From Woeseiaceae bacterium (GTDB lineage Bacteria; Pseudomonadota; Gammaproteobacteria; Steroidobacterales; Woeseiaceae), in assembly GCA_030066075.1 (NCBI GenBank), contig JASJCH010000008.1:1-64000 (forward strand): a DNA stretch of 64,000 bases, in the 5' to 3' direction. Made by a program: the position numbers and the translations under genes. The notes under the pieces were generated by a model. The model worked only from the letters and a program-made list of their open reading frames with translations, had not been told where the DNA came from and did not search any database. Below are positions 50,436 through 59,191 of the stretch, piece by piece; the stretch's first letter is position 1, and every line of letters starts with the position of its first letter.

Positions 50436-51380
50436 ATGCTGACCGTCAACGAGCTCTCCAAGAACTACGGTGACTTCGTCGCCGTGGATCGCATCAGTTT
50501 CAGCGCCGCGGCAGGGCAGGTTTTCGGCCTGCTCGGACCCAATGGCGCCGGCAAGTCGACGGCGATCAACTGCATATCCGGCCTGCTCAAGCCCACGTCG
50601 GGCCACGCCAGCGTCGCCGGTCACGACGTCGTCAGCGACGGCAAGGCGGCGCGCAGCAAGCTCGGTGTCGTGCCCCAGGAGCTGGCCCTTTACGACGACC
50701 TGCCGGCCATCGAGAACCTGCGTTTCTGGGGTAAAGCCTATGGTCTCGGCGGCAAGGAGCTCAACGACCGGGTGGCGGAGGTGCTCGAAACGATCGGCCT
50801 GGGCGATCGTGCCACGGACCTGCCGAAGGAATTCTCGGGGGGCATGAAGCGTCGTCTGAATTTCGGCTGCGGGGTCGTGCACAAGCCCCCCGTCATCCTG
50901 CTGGATGAACCGACGGTTGGCGTCGACCCGCAATCACGGGCGCGGCTCTTCGACCTCGTCGAGGCCGAGCGTGATGCGGGCGCCTGCGTGTTGTATACGA
51001 CGCATTACATGGAGGAAGCGGAACGGCTCTGCGACTCGCTGGCGATCATCGATCACGGCAAGCTGATTGCGCAGGGCAGCGTTGCCGAACTGCGGGCCAA
51101 GCTCGGTGCGCGCGACGTGCTGCAGCTGACCGGGCATTTTCCAGTCGAGCCGACCAAGCAGGCCATCGCCGCGCTCATCGAGCGCGGCAATGCCGATCTC
51201 GAGTTCCTGGCTCAGCAGGAAGACAGCATCACGCTGACGCTGTCGCAAGCATCGCAGCACCTGCCCGCGATCTATGAAGCGGTTGCGGGTACTGGCGGCA
51301 GTGTGACCGAGACCAGCCTGCGCAGCCCCAATCTGGAGACATTGTTCCTGTTGCTGACCGGCAAGGAACTGCGAGAGTAG
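50436..51380 (+). CDS. ABC transporter ATP-binding protein
   Basis: 314 residues from ATG 50436. Walker A GPNGAGKST, signature FSGGMKRRLN, Walker B VILLDEPTVGVDP and the switch His in YTTHYMEEAERL. The C-terminal tail of about 90 residues is typical of CcmA/DrrA-like exporters. It pairs with two ABC-2 permeases directly downstream, giving an exporter of unknown substrate (drug, lipid or polyketide are options). Divergent from the exported oxidoreductase operon. Confidence 0.92.
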   Translation: MLTVNELSKNYGDFVAVDRISFSAAAGQVFGLLGPNGAGKSTAINCISGLLKPTSGHASVAGHDVVSDGKAARSKLGVVPQELALYDDLPAIENLRFWGKAYGLGGKELNDRVAEVLETIGLGDRATDLPKEFSGGMKRRLNFGCGVVHKPPVILLDEPTVGVDPQSRARLFDLVEAERDAGACVLYTTHYMEEAERLCDSLAIIDHGKLIAQGSVAELRAKLGARDVLQLTGHFPVEPTKQAIAALIERGNADLEFLAQQEDSITLTLSQASQHLPAIYEAVAGTGGSVTETSLRSPNLETLFLLLTGKELRE

Positions 51381-51383
51381 CGC

Positions 51384-52604
51384 GTGTCCTTCGCGCTGAG
51401 TTCTTTCCGCAAGGATATCGCTCGCTGGCGACAGGACTGGGTGTTGACCCTGATCTGGATAGCGATCCCGCTGATGGTCGGCACGCTGGTCACTATCCTG
51501 ATGGGATCCGATGTTAAGCCGAGCGGCACGCTGCTGCTCGTCGACGAGGATGAAACGTTCTTCAGCGAGCTGGTGGTAGGCGCTTACAGCGCGGGCGAAC
51601 TCGGCGAGTTTCTGACTGTAGAAAAAACGGACTACGATGACGGGCTCACGCGGGTCAATGACGGCGAGGCCAGCGGCCTGCTGGTTATCCCCAAGGGCTT
51701 CGCGGAGGCGTTCCTGGAGGCCGAGCCGGTTACGCTGACGTTACGCACCAACCCTTCACAGACGATTTTGCCGGGCATCATTCGCGAGGTCACCGAGATC
51801 CTGCTCGACGCCGGCTTTTATGCCCAGCAGCTATTCAGCGACGAGATCGAGACGCTGACGTCGATGAGCGAAAACCCGACGGATGCGCAGGTCGCGGCGA
51901 TAGCGATCGCCATACAGAATAAGGTAGAGGTCGTTGCACCACGGCTGTTTCCGCTTGTCATTGACGTCGAGATCGTCGAACCGCCGCAGGAACAACCCGC
52001 GCCGCCGCTCGCGTTGTTGTACATGCCGGGCGTCATCGTGATGGCCCTGGTCTTCTCGGCCAACGGGCTTGCCGGCGATTTCTGGAAGGAACGCGAACTG
52101 GGCACGCTGCGCCGGCTGGTCGCCGCACCGACCTTCCTTGGCGAGTTCCTGGCCGGCAAAGCGCTGGCAGCGGCGCTGATCATTGCCATCGTCGGCGGGA
52201 TCACGCTGTTTCTCGGTTTCCTTTATCACGGCATCGGCTGGGCTCACTACCCGGTCTCCCTGCTGTGGCTGGTGGTCTCGGGTGTCGCGCTGTTTGCATG
52301 GTTCAGCGTTCTGCAAATGCTGTTTAGCAACCAGAAGACCGCCGGCGTGGTCTCGACCCTGCTCGTGTTCCCGTTGCTGATGGCGGGCGGTAGCTTCTTC
52401 CCGCTGGCCGTCATGCCGGGCTGGATCGCTGCAATCGGCCGCGCATCCCCCAATGGATTCATGGCGGAGCGGCTGACGACGGAGATTACCTCGGTCGCGG
52501 CTGGCGCAATCGACGCTTCGAGCTGGGCTATCGTCGTCATCAGTACGGTCGTCGGTTTCGGCATCTGCGGCTGGCGGCTGCGGACGGGATTTGCCCGCGC
52601 ATGA
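51384..52604 (+). CDS. ABC-2 type permease 1
   Basis: 406 residues from GTG 51384, 3 bases after the ATPase stop. One N-terminal helix (WVLTLIWIAIPLMVGTLVTIL), a large extracytoplasmic domain (about 40-210), and five C-terminal helices including AGGSFFPLAVMPGWIAAIGR. This is the layout of the ABC2_membrane_3/YhhJ-type exporters. It overlaps the next permease by 4 bases (ATGA). Confidence 0.88.
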   Translation: MSFALSSFRKDIARWRQDWVLTLIWIAIPLMVGTLVTILMGSDVKPSGTLLLVDEDETFFSELVVGAYSAGELGEFLTVEKTDYDDGLTRVNDGEASGLLVIPKGFAEAFLEAEPVTLTLRTNPSQTILPGIIREVTEILLDAGFYAQQLFSDEIETLTSMSENPTDAQVAAIAIAIQNKVEVVAPRLFPLVIDVEIVEPPQEQPAPPLALLYMPGVIVMALVFSANGLAGDFWKERELGTLRRLVAAPTFLGEFLAGKALAAALIIAIVGGITLFLGFLYHGIGWAHYPVSLLWLVVSGVALFAWFSVLQMLFSNQKTAGVVSTLLVFPLLMAGGSFFPLAVMPGWIAAIGRASPNGFMAERLTTEITSVAAGAIDASSWAIVVISTVVGFGICGWRLRTGFARA

Positions 52605-53752
52605 GGAACATACTGTTCATCGCCTGGCACGACGTGCGTTACCAGCTGCGCCAGGGATCGACGTTGCTGTGGGTGTTCGTGCTGCCGGCCGTATTCTTCT
52701 ATTTTATCGGCACCGTCACAGCGGGCTTCTCCGGGACACTGTCGGGCGCGACGGCGACGCCGGTCGTCATCGCTGCGAGGAACCCGGGTTTCCTGCGTGA
52801 GCAGGTCGACCTGCGCCTGCGCGAGAACAGTTTCGAGACCGACTGGCGCGAGGAACTCGTGCCGGACGCGGAGGGCAATCTGCCGAGTCGCGTGCTGGTT
52901 ATCGACGATAACCTGAGCGACAAGGTTGCGGCGGGCGAGAGCGTCACGGCGAGCTTCGATACGCGCGCGTCGTCGCTGGCTCGGCAGTACGAGATCATTC
53001 GGATGCAGCGCAGTCTCTACACGGCGCTCGCCGATATCGTGACGGCCGATGCGCGGTCGGGCGGCGAGTTGTCCGCGGCGGCGCTCGTCGAACTCAACAA
53101 CGAAACGCGCGTCTGGCAACTCGACGTGGCGCCCGCTGGCCAGCGCCAGGTCATTCCGAGGGGATTCGAACAGGCTATCCCGGGCATGCTCGTCATGTTC
53201 ACCCTGCTCGTGCTGTTGACCAACGGCGGCTCAATGCTCGTTTTCGAGCGTAACAAGGGTTTGCTGCGGCGGCTTGCTTACGCGCCGATATCGCGCACCG
53301 AGGTCGTAGCCGGCAAGTGGGGCGGCCGCATGGTGCTGGCCGCACTGCAGATCATTACCGCCGTGCTCATAGGCACGATCGTGTTTGACATGCGGTGGGG
53401 TCCGGATATCCCGATGATCGTCGTCGTGCTGTTTGCCTGGGCCGGGTTCTGCGCTTCGGCCGGGCTGCTGCTCGGCAGCATCGCGAAGACCGACGGCCAG
53501 GCGGCCGGGCTTGGCGTGCTGGTGGCTAACGTGCTGGCGGCGCTCGGCGGCTGCTGGTGGCCGATCGAGATTACTCCGTCCTGGATGCAGAGCCTGCAGA
53601 ATCTCATGCCCACGGGCTGGACCATGGACGCCTTGCACAAGCTGATCAGCTTCCAGGCAGGGCCGCTGGCGGCGGTCCCTTACGTACTGACGCTGCTGCT
53701 GGCCTCGGTCGTTGTGACGGGCGTCGCCGTGAGGTCGTTCCGGTACGAGTAG
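52601..53752 (+). CDS. ABC-2 type permease 2
   Basis: 383 residues. Same architecture as permease 1: one N-terminal helix (GSTLLWVFVLPAVFFYFIGTV), a large extracytoplasmic domain, and C-terminal helices with LGGCWWPIEITPSWMQSLQNLMPTGW. The two permeases would form a heterodimer with the ATPase. Its last 73 bases overlap the 3' end of dadA on the opposite strand, an unusually long convergent overlap. Confidence 0.88.
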   Translation: MRNILFIAWHDVRYQLRQGSTLLWVFVLPAVFFYFIGTVTAGFSGTLSGATATPVVIAARNPGFLREQVDLRLRENSFETDWREELVPDAEGNLPSRVLVIDDNLSDKVAAGESVTASFDTRASSLARQYEIIRMQRSLYTALADIVTADARSGGELSAAALVELNNETRVWQLDVAPAGQRQVIPRGFEQAIPGMLVMFTLLVLLTNGGSMLVFERNKGLLRRLAYAPISRTEVVAGKWGGRMVLAALQIITAVLIGTIVFDMRWGPDIPMIVVVLFAWAGFCASAGLLLGSIAKTDGQAAGLGVLVANVLAALGGCWWPIEITPSWMQSLQNLMPTGWTMDALHKLISFQAGPLAAVPYVLTLLLASVVVTGVAVRSFRYE

Positions 53753-54963
53753 GCATACGGCGCGATCGCGTCGGCCAGCCGTTCCGCGCTCGCCAGCGCC
53801 AGCGTCCAGCCGAGCGTGCCGTGACCGGTGTTGACGAACAGGCCGTCGAGCCGCGTGCCGCCGACAATCGGGCGGCCGTCCGGCGTCATCGGCCGATAGC
53901 CGCCCCAGGCGTGGTTGTCCGGGCAGCCGAAGTCAGCGACTTGCGGCGCCGCCGCGCGCGCGGTTTCGAGAAGATGCTGGATGCGCCTGCCGTCCTTGCG
54001 CGTTGAGAAGCCGACGAAATCGGCATACCCCGCGATGCGCACCTTTTCGCCGAGACGGGTGACGACGAAGCGCCTGCCATAGTCGGTCACGCTCGCGCTC
54101 GGCATCGTCCTGCCCGGCGGCAGGGTAAGGCTGTAGCCGCGCACCGGCGCAACGCGGATGCGGACATCCACTTTGCCAAGGAGCGCCGGGCTCCAGGCGC
54201 CGAGGCAGACGACGACGGCATCGGCCTCGACGTCGCCGCCGGCAGTTCTTACGCCGAGAATCGTGTCGCCCTCACGGATCAGGCCGGTGATCGAGGTTTC
54301 GAACAGGAAGCGTGCGCCGCGCTGCTGCTCGAGACGCTCGGCGAGCAGTTCTGCAAACTCCGACGAATCGCCCACATCATCACCCGGGGAATACACGGCT
54401 CCGGCATAGGGGCCGGCCATCGCAGCGATGGCCGGTTCGATATCGATGGCTTCCTCGATCGAGACCACGTTGGCGCGCACGCCGAGTTCGGCCTTGACCG
54501 CGCTCGCGCGGCGCGCGTCGTCCAGCTCCCGGTCGCTGCTCAGCAGGATCAACTTGCCGGCCTGGCGGTAGTGGAAGTCGGCCCGAAGTTCGTCACGCAG
54601 GTCGCGCAGCAACTGCGCCGACCGCACCGCCATCTCGAGATTGGCGCGCGTGTTTGCCGCCGCGCTGCTTCGCGTGCACTGGCCGAGAAACCCGAGGCCC
54701 CAGCGGATCAGGTCTGCGGTCAGCGGGGGTCGGACGTGGATCGCGGCGTCCGTGCCGGCGGTCAGTCCGGGCAGGCGCAGCAGGAAAGAGGGACTCGCCA
54801 TCACCTCCGTATAGCTGTAACTGAGCTGCGCCCCGTTGGCCGCGCTGCACTCCCTGGCGACACCCGGCGCCTGGTCGATGATCGTAACCTCGTGTCCGGC
54901 TTCGGCCAGGAAATGCGCCGTGGTGATGCCGACGACACCCGCGCCCAGAACGGCAACGTGCAT
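53680..54963 (-). CDS. dadA: D-amino acid dehydrogenase-like flavoprotein
   Basis: 427 residues. FAD-binding Rossmann start VLGAGVVGITTAHFLAEAGHEV, then ECSAANGAQLSYSYTEVMASP and the C-terminal GYRPMTPDGRPIVGGTRLDGLFVNTGHGTLGWTLA, all diagnostic of DadA. It oxidises D-amino acids to keto acids, passing electrons to the respiratory chain. It is transcribed in the same direction as the LysR gene and lies 107 bases from it, with a CATAA-N7-TTATG palindrome between them. The C-terminal 24 residues overlap the convergent ABC permease gene. Confidence 0.93.
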   Translation of the reverse strand: MHVAVLGAGVVGITTAHFLAEAGHEVTIIDQAPGVARECSAANGAQLSYSYTEVMASPSFLLRLPGLTAGTDAAIHVRPPLTADLIRWGLGFLGQCTRSSAAANTRANLEMAVRSAQLLRDLRDELRADFHYRQAGKLILLSSDRELDDARRASAVKAELGVRANVVSIEEAIDIEPAIAAMAGPYAGAVYSPGDDVGDSSEFAELLAERLEQQRGARFLFETSITGLIREGDTILGVRTAGGDVEADAVVVCLGAWSPALLGKVDVRIRVAPVRGYSLTLPPGRTMPSASVTDYGRRFVVTRLGEKVRIAGYADFVGFSTRKDGRRIQHLLETARAAAPQVADFGCPDNHAWGGYRPMTPDGRPIVGGTRLDGLFVNTGHGTLGWTLALASAERLADAIAPYAYSYRNDLTATPVTTTEASSSVST

Positions 54964-55044
54964 GAGTTTCCCTCAATTGTTCTTTTGGTCCCATAGGGTA
55001 ATGGCCGGCCGCCGGCGTCAGCCAAGTCCGATTTGTCAGGCGGT

Positions 55045-55061
55045 CATAACCCGGGCTTATG
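55045..55061. promoter_or_regulatory. palindromic LysR-type site 1
   Basis: CATAACCCGGGCTTATG, a T-N11-A type palindrome with 5-bp arms, upstream of dadA and close to the 3' end of the LysR gene. A related site is at 56033. Confidence 0.55.
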
Positions 55062-55070
55062 GAATGCCTT

Positions 55071-55958
55071 TCAGACGTAGTCCGCGACGATGTCCGCGAG
55101 GTGGGCGATGAAACGGCGGCACAACAGCGACGGCGGCATGCTGTCTGCGCTGATGACGTCGATGGAGTAGGGCAGCGGCGGTTCCAGCTTCCAGCGGCGC
55201 ACATCTGCAGAGTGGCCCGAATTCGCCGTGATCGTGTCCACGATCGAGATGCCGCTCCCCCTCGCGACCAGCGCCTTGGCGACGTGGTAGGTCTCGGTAT
55301 ACACGACCTGTCGGAACTCGACGCCCGAGTTGTCGAGATAGGCGCTCAGCAGTCGGCCGAGCGGGCCGCGGGCGCTCAGCCCGATGAACGGCTGGTCGGC
55401 GAGCGCGTCCAGGGTAACCCGATCGTCGGCGCCCAGCTCGAGGTCCGGCGGGGCGATGACGACAAACTCGCCCTTTGCAAGCGTCTCGGAAGTGAGCCCT
55501 GGAACGGTCACCGAGTCGAATGCGAGGCCGATATCGATACGCGATTCGAGCAGCGCAGCGCCGATCTCGTCGTGGTGCAGCGTCTCGACCTCGAAGACCG
55601 TGTCGCCGTGATCGGCCAGGTAGCTGGCGATAGCCGCCGGTAACAGGTCGACGCCGAAGGCCGGCGTTGCGGCGACCCGGACCTTGCCGTGGTCGGATGC
55701 GCGCAGGTTGTCGGCAACGTGGCGTAATTGCTCGACATGATCGTAGACATTCGACACGAGGCCGAACAGGCGGTCCGCCTCGGGCGTCGGGACGAGCTTG
55801 CCGCGTACGCGTTCGAACAAGGGGTAGCCAAGCTGCTGTTCGGCGTGGGCGAGCACCTTGCTGACCGAGGGCTGCGAAACGTTGAGCAGCCGGGCCGCAT
55901 TGGTCATGGTGCCGCTCGTGTAAATGGCGTGGAACACCTCGATCTGGCGCAGGCGCAT
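55071..55958 (-). CDS. LysR-family transcriptional regulator
   Basis: 295 residues from ATG 55958; the track adds an N-terminal extension. HTH residues: AARLLNVSQPSVSKVLAHAEQQLGYPLFER. The effector-binding domain covers about 90-290 (VRVAATPAFGVDLLPAAIASYL). It lies between dadA on one side and a divergent TonB receptor on the other. Two related palindromes in the flanking gaps are plausible binding sites. It probably controls dadA and the transport cluster, with an amino acid or peptide-derived effector. Confidence 0.9.
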   Translation of the reverse strand: MRLRQIEVFHAIYTSGTMTNAARLLNVSQPSVSKVLAHAEQQLGYPLFERVRGKLVPTPEADRLFGLVSNVYDHVEQLRHVADNLRASDHGKVRVAATPAFGVDLLPAAIASYLADHGDTVFEVETLHHDEIGAALLESRIDIGLAFDSVTVPGLTSETLAKGEFVVIAPPDLELGADDRVTLDALADQPFIGLSARGPLGRLLSAYLDNSGVEFRQVVYTETYHVAKALVARGSGISIVDTITANSGHSADVRRWKLEPPLPYSIDVISADSMPPSLLCRRFIAHLADIVADYV

Positions 55959-56030
55959 ACCCGGGCTCCTATAGCTTGCGGTTATGGTCTGCACCTATCT
56001 TAGCCGACGGGGCACTAATAAGTGCAGGTT

Positions 56031-56051
56031 CCCATAACTCCGGGCTATGGG
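56031..56051. promoter_or_regulatory. palindromic LysR-type site 2
   Basis: CCCATAACTCCGGGCTATGGG: CCCATA and TATGGG arms around ACTCCGGGC. It shares the CATAA-CYCCGGG core with site 1 and lies in the divergent gap between the LysR gene and the TonB receptor. Confidence 0.55.
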
Positions 56052-56161
56052 CCGCCCACGGAAAGTATTTGCCTGAAAGGCCCGTCATTGCTAGTGTCGG
56101 ATGAGCGCAGCCATGCGCTCGGTACCGGCCGCAGAAGCCGGCAAAAAGCAGGGGAGAAAAC

Positions 56162-59100
56162 ATGTTGTCCGAGTACAAGTATCCGTGCGGCGTCCGCCGC
56201 CTGAGTTCATTGGTTCTTGCATTCCTGGCACTGCCGATGGCGGCAGGCACGGCGCTGGCCCAGGAAGACGCAGAAGACGATGAGCAGATTGAAGAAATCG
56301 TCACGGTAGGTTCGCAGATTCGCGGCGCCAATATCCGTGACGCCCTGGCCGTCTCGGTCGTTACCTCCGAGGACATCGAGGACCTCGGCGTCGATTCGGG
56401 CGATGAACTGCTCGAGTTCATGGCCGAGCAGGGTCAGAACTTCCTGAACGAAGCCGAAAATATCAGCGGCGGCGTCAACTCGGCGCGTGGCGACATTGGC
56501 GCCTACAACCTCAGGAATCTCGGCACGGGCAATACCCTCGTTCTGCTCAACGGCCGGCGCATGGTCAACGCGGCCTCTTACCAGACCGAACTGGTAGGCG
56601 GCAGCTTCGTCCCGGTCAACACGGTCAACTCGCAGACGCTGCCCGTCATGGGCCTCGAGCGCGTTGAAGTTCTCCGTGACGGCGCATCGGCCATTTACGG
56701 CGCGGACGCCGTGGCCGGCGTCGTCAACTACGTTCTCAAAGACGACTTCGACGGCTTCAGCGTGCGCGCCAGGTACGCGGGCTGGGAAGGCCTCCCGCGC
56801 AACGACTACAAGATCTCGATGGAGTGGGGCACTAACTTCAACGGCGGCGCCACTAACCTGGCCGTGTTCGCAAGCTACTACGACCGCGACCCGATCAACT
56901 CGCAGGACGATAAGTTCTGGTCCGTCTCCGATCATCGCTACCGGATACCCGAGGGCAACGCGTTCGAAGGCAGCACCCGGTTCCGGCGTGACAGCTCGAA
57001 TTCCGAGTTCGGCCAGTACGATGCCCGCTCAGGCACAGCCGACATCACCGACGGCAGTGGCGAATTCAATACGTACCCGCTGGATAGCGAATTTTGCGAA
57101 TTCCACCCGGACGATTATCCCGAGATTGCTGCCCTGTACCCGAACGTGTGTTTCGCCGTGGATGGAAACCCTGTTTACCGCCACAACCTGAACGCCGATC
57201 GAGACCTGCTCTCGGAGCTGCAGCGCACCAACGTTTTTGCGATGCTGACGCACGAATTCGGCAACGGGCTGGAGAGCTTCACTGAAGTGTCGGCCTATCT
57301 CTCGGATACGTACACGCAGCGTCATCGTTCCACGCGCCTGAGCGCCGTCTCCAAGTATCGCATCGCGGCGGACGCCTACTGGAACCCGCTGGGTGCGGTC
57401 GGCACGACGGCGCGACTGCCGGACAGCATCATCGGCACCGGCGTGCCGGTCGAAGGTCTCGCGATTGATCTCGACAACTTCGGCTGGGTCGAATCACCCC
57501 GCCGCGTGTTCAACGACGGTGAAACCTATCGCGTACTGACCGGACTACGCGGCCAACTGGGTTACTGGGATTGGGAAGGCGCGGTTCTATGGTCGCGCGC
57601 CGAGAAAGAAGACATCACCAAGGACCGTATCTCGAACACGCTGATGCAGGAAGCGCTCAATGACCCGACTCCTGCAGGCTACAACGCGTTCAATGGCGGC
57701 ATCGACACGAACGTCGAGCGCGCCCAAATCGACGTCTATCGCGAGAACGAGACCGAGCTCACTCTGATCGACTTCAAGATGTCGAATGCCGAGCTGTTCG
57801 ATACCTGGGCCGGTCCGGTCGGTTTCCTGGCCGGCGTCGAGTACCGCGAAGAGTCATTTGAAGACGACCGCGATCCGCGCCTCGACGGCACGATCCAGTT
57901 CGTGGACAACGCCGGCAACGGTTTCCCGATCGTATCCGACGTCATGAACTCGAGCCCGACGCTCGACAGTGAAGGCGACCGCGACGTGTTCTCGGCGTTC
58001 ACCGAGTTCCAGATACCGCTGCACGAAACCCTGGACGTCCAGGTTGCCCTGCGCTACGAGGACTTCTCGGACGTCGGCGACACGACGGTCGGCAAGGTGG
58101 CGGCAGGCTGGCGCCCGGTCGAGCCGCTGCTGATCCGCGGCTCATGGTCCGAGGCCTATCGCGTGCCGAACCTCGTTACGATCAACGAGAGCGGCGTTGC
58201 GCGCTCGAACACGGTCGACGACCGGGTGTGCCAGTACGTCGAGCAGTTCGATACGCAAGGTATCCTGGAATGTTCCTACGGCGTCCAGCGCGCCGCCGGC
58301 GGCAGCGCGCTGCTCGTGCCCGAGGAGTCCGAGAATACGTCGATCGGTATCGTCTGGGATATGACGGACAACCTGACGTTCACCCTCGACTACTGGGAGA
58401 TCGAGAAGGAAAAAACGATTGGCCTGTTCGGCGAGGAGAACCACACGGCGCTCGAGCTGGTGAACCTGCTGGAGGCCGGAACGGCAAACTGCCCGACGAC
58501 CGGCGGCCCCAGCATCGGCAACCCGGCCGTTATTCGTGACGATCCCTGGGATCCTGCCTCGGAAGAGGCAGCGCTCTACGCGCTGGCCGGAATCTGTAAC
58601 ACGGGCGAAGCCGCCAGGGTCAACGACCTGTACGCGAACCTCGACACCCGCAAGGTCAAGGGCCACGATATCGGCGTCTATTACACGACGGACACGCGTA
58701 TCGGCACGTTCGACTTCCGCTACATCGGTACGCGCCTCGACGAGTACGAGCAGGTGGCCGGCGGCCCGGCAGAAATACTCGTCCAGGCTGAGAAAGACGG
58801 CATCCTGCCTGCCGGGACGGCCATCGGTTTCGCGAATCTCGTGAAGCAGGACGGCAACCAGCGCTGGAAACACTCGGCGCGCCTGAACTGGCGCTGGGAG
58901 AACTGGGGCGCGGCAGTAACCGGTACGAAGCTCAGTGATGCGATCGACACCCGGCCGGGGACCGCCAGCGATGGCTCGCAGTGGAAGATCGACAGCATGT
59001 CCACGTATAACTTCTCGGCCGATTACAGTTTCGAGACCTTCGGCGACACGGCCGCCAGGGTACGCGTGGGTATACTCAACTTCACCGACCAGCGCGCGCC

Positions 59101-59191
59101 GTTTACGAGCGGCCGCTTCGGCTACAGCTCGGACATGCACCGCGACTGGGGTCGTTCCTGGTACGTGGACCTGCGCCTAGACTTCTTCTAA
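56162..59191 (+). CDS. TonB-dependent outer membrane receptor
   Basis: 1009 residues. The signal peptide ends ALA/QE; an acidic stretch and IEEIVTVGSQIRGA (TonB box-like) follow. The plug (about 45-185) has GDIGAYNLRNLGTGNTLVLLNGRRM and VEVLRDGASAIYGADAVAGVVNYV. The beta-barrel (about 190-1009) ends in VDLRLDFF with terminal Phe. Size and plug type match the large TonB receptors of marine gammaproteobacteria, which often import peptides, oligosaccharides or dipeptides. GGGGAGAAA precedes the ATG. Divergent from the LysR gene. Confidence 0.93.
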   Translation: MLSEYKYPCGVRRLSSLVLAFLALPMAAGTALAQEDAEDDEQIEEIVTVGSQIRGANIRDALAVSVVTSEDIEDLGVDSGDELLEFMAEQGQNFLNEAENISGGVNSARGDIGAYNLRNLGTGNTLVLLNGRRMVNAASYQTELVGGSFVPVNTVNSQTLPVMGLERVEVLRDGASAIYGADAVAGVVNYVLKDDFDGFSVRARYAGWEGLPRNDYKISMEWGTNFNGGATNLAVFASYYDRDPINSQDDKFWSVSDHRYRIPEGNAFEGSTRFRRDSSNSEFGQYDARSGTADITDGSGEFNTYPLDSEFCEFHPDDYPEIAALYPNVCFAVDGNPVYRHNLNADRDLLSELQRTNVFAMLTHEFGNGLESFTEVSAYLSDTYTQRHRSTRLSAVSKYRIAADAYWNPLGAVGTTARLPDSIIGTGVPVEGLAIDLDNFGWVESPRRVFNDGETYRVLTGLRGQLGYWDWEGAVLWSRAEKEDITKDRISNTLMQEALNDPTPAGYNAFNGGIDTNVERAQIDVYRENETELTLIDFKMSNAELFDTWAGPVGFLAGVEYREESFEDDRDPRLDGTIQFVDNAGNGFPIVSDVMNSSPTLDSEGDRDVFSAFTEFQIPLHETLDVQVALRYEDFSDVGDTTVGKVAAGWRPVEPLLIRGSWSEAYRVPNLVTINESGVARSNTVDDRVCQYVEQFDTQGILECSYGVQRAAGGSALLVPEESENTSIGIVWDMTDNLTFTLDYWEIEKEKTIGLFGEENHTALELVNLLEAGTANCPTTGGPSIGNPAVIRDDPWDPASEEAALYALAGICNTGEAARVNDLYANLDTRKVKGHDIGVYYTTDTRIGTFDFRYIGTRLDEYEQVAGGPAEILVQAEKDGILPAGTAIGFANLVKQDGNQRWKHSARLNWRWENWGAAVTGTKLSDAIDTRPGTASDGSQWKIDSMSTYNFSADYSFETFGDTAARVRVGILNFTDQRAPFTSGRFGYSSDMHRDWGRSWYVDLRLDFF

